Below, piece by piece: positions 58,401 through 64,000 of a stretch of 64,000 bases of DNA. The DNA comes from Tetradesmus obliquus (Eukaryota; Chlorophyta; Chlorophyceae; Sphaeropleales; Scenedesmaceae), in the NCBI GenBank assembly GCA_030272155.1, contig CP126200.1, forward strand, positions 4,154,001 through 4,218,000. The letters are read 5' to 3'. Position numbers and translations under genes: made by a program. The notes beneath the pieces are model-generated. The model was given only the letters and a program-made list of their open reading frames with translations. It was not told where the DNA came from and did no database searches. Numbering within the stretch: the stretch's first letter is position 1; each line of letters opens with the position of its first letter.

Positions 58401-58647
58401 AGGCAGTCAAGAACAACGTCAGGGTAGCAGGCTTTCAATGCTGTTTCCGTGCCTGCTCACCTGCTGCTGGACTACTTGATGAAGCTCCATCTGATGCAGA
58501 CGCTGCCACAAGTGTGTGTAGAAGGGGCTTCAGCTGCCTGCCCCTTGAGGAGGTTATGCTTGGTTGACGCACGAAATGCGGTGCTGTTGTGAGCATTGCA
58601 GCCTGCTTTGAGCTGCTGGCAGCTCTGTGTACGGCTGAGAGACTCAT
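55238..58647 (-). CDS. integral membrane protein with plastid-type leader
   Basis: Seven exons: 58647-58461, 58251-58043, 57599-57469, 57001-56859, 56431-56285, 55963-55829 and 55347-55238, 353 residues, all phases consistent. The first 60 residues (MSLSAVHRAASSSKQ... LVAASASDG) are rich in Ser, Ala and Arg and poor in acids, like a chloroplast transit peptide. Hydrophobic spans follow: LTLVHSAAAGATCFVPGWAM, LVIAPGAYLWLIVACLVC, VMYQSIVFAALAI, CCLALLGATAFVAGRVYAV, GFYSLCAALALYMFFWQF, LAMAVVAVLQLAAYGYM, and a last MLMSTGIATVLVCDFQYFF. Two related segments, EAAAHGRLSSDTYKRLNL and KDAADRGRLAASTFRQLNL, suggest internal duplication. The C-terminus is AKKPEA. No family name is certain; a plastid envelope or thylakoid location is inference. 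It is divergent from FY, with about 470 bp between start codons. Confidence 0.78.
56745..56880 (-). repeat. tandem copies of the membrane-protein exon 4 donor junction
   Basis: The true junction (+ strand, about 56851-56880) contains GTCACTCACTAACAAGTGTC followed by TTGGGTGCGA. A copy at 56746-56785 contains GTCACTCACTCACAAGCAG then AAGCGTCTCGGGTGCGA. Between them lie several GTCACTCA units, each a decayed GTGAGTGAC donor piece on the coding strand. They fill the first ~110 bp of intron 4. Confidence 0.75.
57035..57150 (+). repeat. dispersed repeat copy 4 (modules A, B) in an intron
   Basis: Module A (GCATCCAATGTAGTCCTCAG then GTGGGTGCC and TCTTATACATG) is followed by module B (CATCATCATGTTACCCATC then AAGTCATAGCTT). 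It lies in intron 3 of the membrane-protein gene, opposite to the gene's strand. Confidence 0.6.
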
Positions 58648-59115
58648 GCTGGCAGCAAACAGGTAGGGTTGTTTGATGTTGGTGTACAGCAGCAGCCTGC
58701 ATCGCTAAGAACACGCAGGAAACAAATACAATGCCTGTCAGCACTCGATCAAAGAATCACTCTGCCCGTTATTGGCGCTGCGAGCACGAAAACCTGTCAC
58801 TGTGATGGGTGTCCGAACGTCTTCTCAGCAGAAAGGCCTCTGTGGTAGTCAAAGTCATCTCACACTATCTTAAAACACATAACTAAGTTGTCGCCCGCAG
58901 AGGCACTGCTCACACCAGACAGCGCCTGCACACCTGCTGCACCACCGGAAACAATTTTGCTCGTGATTTGATCGTTTTCCAAAGAGCAATACATATTGAA
59001 CTGGTTTCTGAGGCAACCAGGGCGGTGCCCTGGTGCCTGGGTGTAATAGGAGAATAGGACAGCTGCAGCAGTAGCTCAAGGAGCAGCAGTTCAAGCACAG
59101 ACGGCAGCTGCTGGC
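58648..59115. promoter_or_regulatory. divergent promoter region of the membrane protein and FY
   Basis: About 470 bp between two start codons that point apart, so both promoters and 5' UTRs lie here. No motif strong enough to name was seen. Confidence 0.45.
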
Positions 59116-62100
59116 ATGTCAACCGCAGTTGTCGCCAGACCAGCGCCACCTAGCGAGCCAGAGAAGCAGATTCAAAAGGCAATCCAGAAGTGAGCAGCGC
59201 ATGGCCATTGCTGTGCAGGAATCACCCGCACAGCAGTAGCAGCTGCACTCAGCATGCACGCCGCATCGTCTCGCATTGCAATGAGGGCATGACGTTTGTT
59301 GCAGGACTATGAAAGTGGCCAGTGCGTAGCCAGAAGACTTGCAGCTTGCGGCTTGCTCTGCATTGGTGCTCCACCGAACGCCCACTGCTTGCTTGCTGAG
59401 CGATGCTCGTGTTGCGATCCTGCAGGCGGATTGTTGACCCAGCTGCGCCATATGTCAAGGTCCTGCAGGTGTGACAGTTGATCAGGCGCAACAGGGTCAG
59501 CAGCAGCGGCACTTGAAACACGGCGGCGTCACCGGCACTGCAGCACCAACTTGAACAATGCTGTCAAAGACGCACGCAGCGGCAAATCACCACAGCCATG
59601 CTTCAGCAGCAACTGCAGGCAGAAAGCATACTCCTTGGCCTTGCGCTGCGACCACTAGCTGTTTTCAGGAGTAGATGTGATCTGCGCTCTGACATACACA
59701 ATACTTCACATGATATACGCCCAACACGTGCTGCTGCTGCTGCTGCTCTGGCTCTTGTCTGCGTTGTGCTGCTGTTGGCGACAGAGCCGCAGCAGCCAGC
59801 TCAGCCGCCGCACAGCTCCATGGCTGCAGCCCACCATGGCAGGCTCGCTGGAGGTGGGCGGCTGATTGAAGTCAACTGTTGTGATGCATACTGGTGTTAT
59901 TGTTGCTGCACTCGATACTGATGTAGTTAAGCAGCTGGAGGTGGGCGGCTGACTGCTTTGTGACGCATACTGGTGTGGTTGTTGCGCAACAACGTGCAGC
60001 ATGCTGCATGCATCACATACTGGTTTAGTGAACCAGCTGCAGCAATGCTGTGTAGCAGCTGGCCAGGCAGCACAGCCCTGATGACCTCAAGGCCAGTTGT
60101 TGTCATTTGAAAAGGGGTGCCGTCTAGCCATAGCCTGCTGCACCCGTACTACTTACAGCAGCAGTTGGGATAAAAGGATAACCCATGCATCGGCAGTCGC
60201 AGCAGCTGCTGGTGTGGCAGCATACACAGCGCCAGCAGCATGCTTGGACCTAGCACGGCAACTGATTACACATCATGCAGTGACTTTTTGCAGCATACAG
60301 CAGCCGAATGTCTCAAACAACGGACCTTGCTTGTCCTGCAAGCATCTCGCACAGCAAGCACGCGCTGCCTTGTCCGCTTAGTGAACTTCTACTGTCTGCG
60401 TGCTCGTCCTCGCCTGGATCTTTTCCCTGCTGCCGCGTGGCCTGCAGCTGCTGCCCCCTGTGGCATACCGCAGCTGCCCAGTGTCCAGCATCACCAGCAA
60501 GTATGTGCACACCTGCCAGAACCGCACGCGCTGCGCCGTCAACTGCCTGAACTGGACACCAGATGGGCGGCGCTGCATAACAGGCGACAACATCGGGCAG
60601 CTGACCCTGTGGAATAGCACAGACTTCAAGTTTGAGCAAACTCTGCAGGTGAGCTGCGTGCGCCAGCAGGCTGCACAGAGGAGGTCAGTGACTGCTCATC
60701 ATGATGATAGCAAGATAACAACTGAGCCATAGCACTGATCATTACTGAAGTGTGGGACTGCTACTGCTCACGAGCATGCTGTGCCTGGCCTGTATGCGAG
60801 ACAAACAGGTCAGCAGTCACATGCAGCCGTGCTCTTGACTTTCCTGCAAGCCGTGACTCGCGCTGTGCGCTGCCGCCGCTGCCATACTAAGCCGTACTGA
60901 TGGCGAGTTTGCTGCTATGCTGCTGCGTTGCTTTTCCTGTGCAGTCCCAAGATAAGGGTGTGCGTGCTGTGACCTTCTCGCACAATGGCTCTTTCCTGTT
61001 CACCTGCGATGACACAGGCGCGGTGAGTAGCTGCTTCCGGCGTGTTTAGGCGTGTTGCTTTCAGCCTGTTGGAAGCCTACGGCCTTAAAAATGTGCTAGC
61101 CTAGAGTGTGAGATCAAGGGAGCCACCTGCCGCCAGGCGCTGTTGTGCCAGCACGTTTTCATGCACAGCAGCCGCATTTGCCCTCTCGGCTGCTGCACAA
61201 AGCTGCACATCGCGCTAGACAAGTGTGTAGCTGCATCTGCAGGTCCTGCAGGTCTCCATAGCACCGGCACCCAATCAAGCTGCCAACTTCTGCAAGTGTC
61301 TACGTGCACCTCAGCGCATGGCACTTGCACACCCCACGTCCATGGCCTGGCAGATGTCACCACTGACGCCTGCCTACTGCTGCGCTGTTGATAGCACGTA
61401 TGGTAACTCTAGACGCCATTGGTGCTGCTGCCCCCGCTGCTGCAGGTGCGGATCCTCAAGTCTACATTGGCGCCGCTAGATAGCATTGCAGCTCACCAAG
61501 AGGCGTGCAGGGCAGTAGCTGTGGCGCCAACCGACGTCAAGTTTGCCACCTGCAGCGATGACCAGAGCGTCAAAGTGTGGGACCTCGCCACCTTGTCGGC
61601 AGACAGGACGCTGACAGGTGCGCCCTGCTCTGCTGCAGCGTACTTTGCTGTGTACAGCATCACAAGTTGTGCCAAGGTGTGGGACCTGGCCACCTGAGCG
61701 GCAGAGACAATGCTGCCAGGTGCACACACGTTTACGTTGTTGGCTGCGGTGCTCAACAACGCCGCACTTCATCGACAGCTTGCCTTGTCTTCTGCAGGCC
61801 ATGGCAGTGATGTGCGCTACGTGGACTGGCACCCCAGCAGCTCTCTGCTCGCCAGCAGCGGCAGGGATGCGTTGATAAAGATGTGGGATGCCCGGGAGGA
61901 GCCCTCTGCAGCAGGCCTGGCCACTCTGCATGGCCACAAGGGGCCTGTCAACCAGGTGGGTGGTGTTTGCATTTTGCGCTTGTTTTTTTGCTCTATTTGC
62001 TGCTTTTTTGTGGTGGATGTCACAGCCATGTGTCAGATGATTGTTGTGGCTCACAGCAGAGCTGGTCCTCAAGATTGCACCAGGACCCACGTGTGCCCTG

Positions 62101-62571
62101 CTTGCCGCTGGATAGGTTTTGTGAACAGCATTGGATGCGGCAGTGCAGCCAGCAAGCGCAAACGGTGCACTCGCCTTCAATGCGCAGGTATACAGAGGCT
62201 GGACCTGTCATCAGCGTGAAATTGATGGCTGCTGGCGGCTGATTGTGGCAGCTCATTGATTGATACAGGAAAATGGTGTACTGATGTATGGAAAAGCGGG
62301 AGTTAATGTTTTGCTGCGAAGCCATGCCAGATCAACACACCCGCTGCTACCTCCTGACTGCTGCTGCTGCTGCTCTTTCAACTCTGCGCAGGTCAAGTGG
62401 AATGCCAACGGCACCTGGCTGCTGTCGGGCAGCAGGGACCAGACAGTGCGTGTGTGGGACATACGGCACACCAAGAAGGAGCTGCACAGCTGGCAGGGCC
62501 ACACGCGCGAAGTGTACTCAGTGGCGTGGCACCCTGTGCACTTGGAGCTGCTGGCTTCAGGTGGGCGGCAG

Positions 62572-62612
<41 letters not shown>

Positions 62613-63031
62613 GGCTAGTTAGTGCGCAGAGTGGGTGGAACTGCAGCAGGGTTGGTTGGTGCGCCGTAGTTGATCTGCTGCAGTAGGCTGCCGGGTTTTG
62701 CATGACCGCTAGTGGGATGCAAACTACCCTGCTCCAGGCAAACTTATGCCTTGCGATACATGCATGCTTGCGGCAAGCCTGCCACCAGGCACTCACACAT
62801 AATTTTAGCCTGTTAGCCTGTTGCGAGCGTCAGCATTGGCTGCTAGGCTGCGCGCCTGCTTGCCCATTGTGCGGCATGACTGTGCCTTTTGCTGCAGGTG
62901 ATGGCAACGGCACGCTGATGTTCTGCATGGTGGGCCAGCAGCAGCCGCTGACCAAGGTGGAGCTGGCACACGAGGCGTCCATCCTGGGGCTGGGCTTCCA
63001 CCCCATTGGCCACATGCTGGCGACATGTGAG

Positions 63032-63069
<38 letters not shown>

Positions 63070-64000
63070 ATGGTGAATGAGGGGCCTGCGTGTACAGTAC
63101 AGTACGTGTTCTGCTGAGTTGCTGTTGCAGGGTGGCAACGAAGCTCTGGCAAACATGATGTCATGCAATGCCAGCATATCTATGTGTCAGCAGCATGACC
63201 AAGGCATAGCCAGCTCATCACACCATGTGACCGTATGCGTCTACTGCAATGGCCGCACTGCGAGCACGCAGTGCCACGCTCGTGCAGCAATGTCAGGCAC
63301 CCTGACGGCTGCAGCGCTTGCTGCTGATGTGCTTGCAGGCTCGATGGAGGCGTGCACAAAGATGTGGGTGCGGCCGAGGCCAGGTGCGCGGAGCAGCAGG
63401 CTGCTGGATGGGACTGTGGGGTGTGCATGGAATGATTGACGGGCCTGTGCCGGCCGTGGCAGTCTGCCACATGGTGATGGTGAAGGTGCATGCAGCATGA
63501 CTCCCAGGCTTGTAGCAAGCTGTCACAAGGGTGTGCAAGGGCAAACGCATGGATTGATTGGAGATCCTATCAGCACTGAGGCACACAGTACTGCGCGTGT
63601 TTCACCTTACTGCGCCCAGCAGTATGCATGGCTGCGGCCTTTCATGCTGCGTTGCTGCCACCCACCCCACCACCAACAACAATTCGCCGCCCCTGACTCG
63701 CAGGCGACCCCTGGCGCGATGCCAAGCAGGGGGAGCAGGACGACGCCTCAGTATACTCGGATCTGCTGGCGTCTGCAGCAGCAGGACAGCAGGGCGCAGC
63801 AGCGGGCGCTGCCGCCGCTGCCGGGCAGCTGCCTGGCGGCATTGCAGTGCAGCTTCCAGGGGGAGGCGGCATTCCTGGCTTGGGCGTGCCAGGTGTGTTG
63901 AATGACATGTTAAATAACATACACAGTAAACGCAAAGCTGCGCACTTGTGTGCTGTGTGCATCCCGACATGACTTGAGCACATCAGGCCAGCGCGTGTTG
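59116..64000 (+). CDS. FY: polyadenylation factor FY/WDR33/Pfs2, cut by window end
   Basis: WD40 subunit of the cleavage and polyadenylation machinery that, with CPSF30, reads the poly(A) signal. Exons: 59116-59189, 59426-59468, 60448-60648, 60945-61022, 61446-61617, 61798-61955, 62392-62560, 62898-63026, 63339-63383 and 63704 to at least 63892. The N-terminus reads MSTAVVARPAPPSEPEKQI then KAIQKRIVDPAAPYVKVLQ. WD repeats follow with close FY matches: KYVHTCQNRTRCAVN, WTPDGRRCITGD, CSDDQSVKVWDL, VDWHPSSSLLASSGRDALIK, VKWNANGTWLLSGSRDQTVR, VAWHPVHLELLASG, LGFHPIGHMLAT, KMWVRPRPGD. The WQRDxRD linker expected before LLPPVAY was not found; a small exon between 59469 and 60447 is likely. After 63892 either a donor (CCAG|GTGTGT) or read-through occurs. 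The intron at 61618-61797 holds a copy of the preceding exon's end. Confidence 0.92.
61673..61726 (+). repeat. decayed copy of an FY exon end, donor included
   Basis: The exon end at 61571-61623 (CAAAGTGTGGGACCTCGCC ... CTGACAG|GTGCGC) recurs here as CAAGGTGTGGGACCTGGCC ... CTGCCAG|GTGCAC inside the downstream intron. The copy has an in-frame TGA within the WD-repeat text, so it is not a usable exon, but its donor is intact. Confidence 0.85.

Noticed and set aside
59304-59340. Possible extra FY exon after TTTGTTGCAG (DYESGQ)
   Set aside because: Joining it puts a stop in frame, whereas joining 59189 directly to 59426 keeps the phase and gives the conserved order KAIQK-RIVD.
59777-59860. Candidate FY linker exon (WRQSRSS...WLQPTMAG)
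   Set aside because: It has some likeness to the WQRDxRDxxxLQP segment but is about seven residues too long and lacks the RD pairs; splice sites in phase were not convincing, so it is left out of the model.
1-64000. tRNA, rRNA, retroelement or viral genes
   Set aside because: No cloverleaf with a convincing B box, no rRNA-like block, and no reverse transcriptase, integrase or capsid motif was seen in any frame.

Overview
The window is nuclear DNA of a eukaryote, almost certainly a green alga (chlorophyte). The genes carry short GT-AG introns, the proteins are full of poly-Gln, poly-Ala and poly-Ser runs coded by CAG/CTG repeats, SBP-box and bZIP factors occur, TGTAA (the usual green-algal poly(A) signal) stands at likely transcript ends, and one gene product has a plastid-type leader. 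The genus cannot be fixed from the sequence alone. Exons below were worked out by eye from reading frame, intron phase and family conservation.

Layout: (1) 1-3.25 kb, a bZIP transcription factor (-). (2) 3.9-7.2 kb, the splicing factor CWC25 (+). (3) 8.5-10.7 kb, a SPOC-domain-like protein (+). (4) 10.7-21.7 kb, an 11-kb gap between convergent genes with no credible protein; its left half is T/G-rich and its right half A/C-rich on the + strand. (5) 21.7-24.7 kb, an SBP-box transcription factor (-). (6) 26-27.4 kb, a doubtful helical protein (-). (7) 28.6-31.7 kb, a bacterial-type organellar ribosomal protein uL3 (-). (8) 32.5-37.3 kb, a giant Q-rich scaffold with four GYF-like modules (+), followed by a 3-kb T/G-rich flank. 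(9) 41-44.2 kb, an ADP-ribosylglycohydrolase-family protein with damaged metal-binding motifs (+). (10) 45.2-46.2 kb, a small protein of unknown function (+). (11) 46.2-53 kb, a second long convergent gap. (12) 53-54.1 kb, a doubtful Ala-rich protein (-). (13) 55.2-58.6 kb, a seven-exon membrane protein with a plastid-like leader (-). (14) 59.1 kb to the right edge, the poly(A) factor FY/WDR33/Pfs2 (+), cut by the window end.

The most striking signal is recurrent: in five unrelated genes (CWC25, SBP, uL3, the membrane protein, FY) the intron just downstream of an exon holds one or more decayed tandem copies of that exon's 3' end, usually with its GT donor. In uL3 about nine copies make up nearly the whole intron. 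This looks like intron creation or growth by tandem duplication of an exon-donor junction. Other points: CTG-repeat tracts stand in for polypyrimidine tracts before many 3' splice sites; long strand-skewed 3' flanks meet at palindromes, one of which carries TGTAA on both strands; FY lacks the arginines that contact AAUAAA in human WDR33, which fits the UGUAA signal of green algae.

Most recognised genes act in RNA metabolism or transcription (bZIP, CWC25, SPOC, SBP, GYF, FY). They are ordinary host genes with no sign of an operon or an integrated virus.
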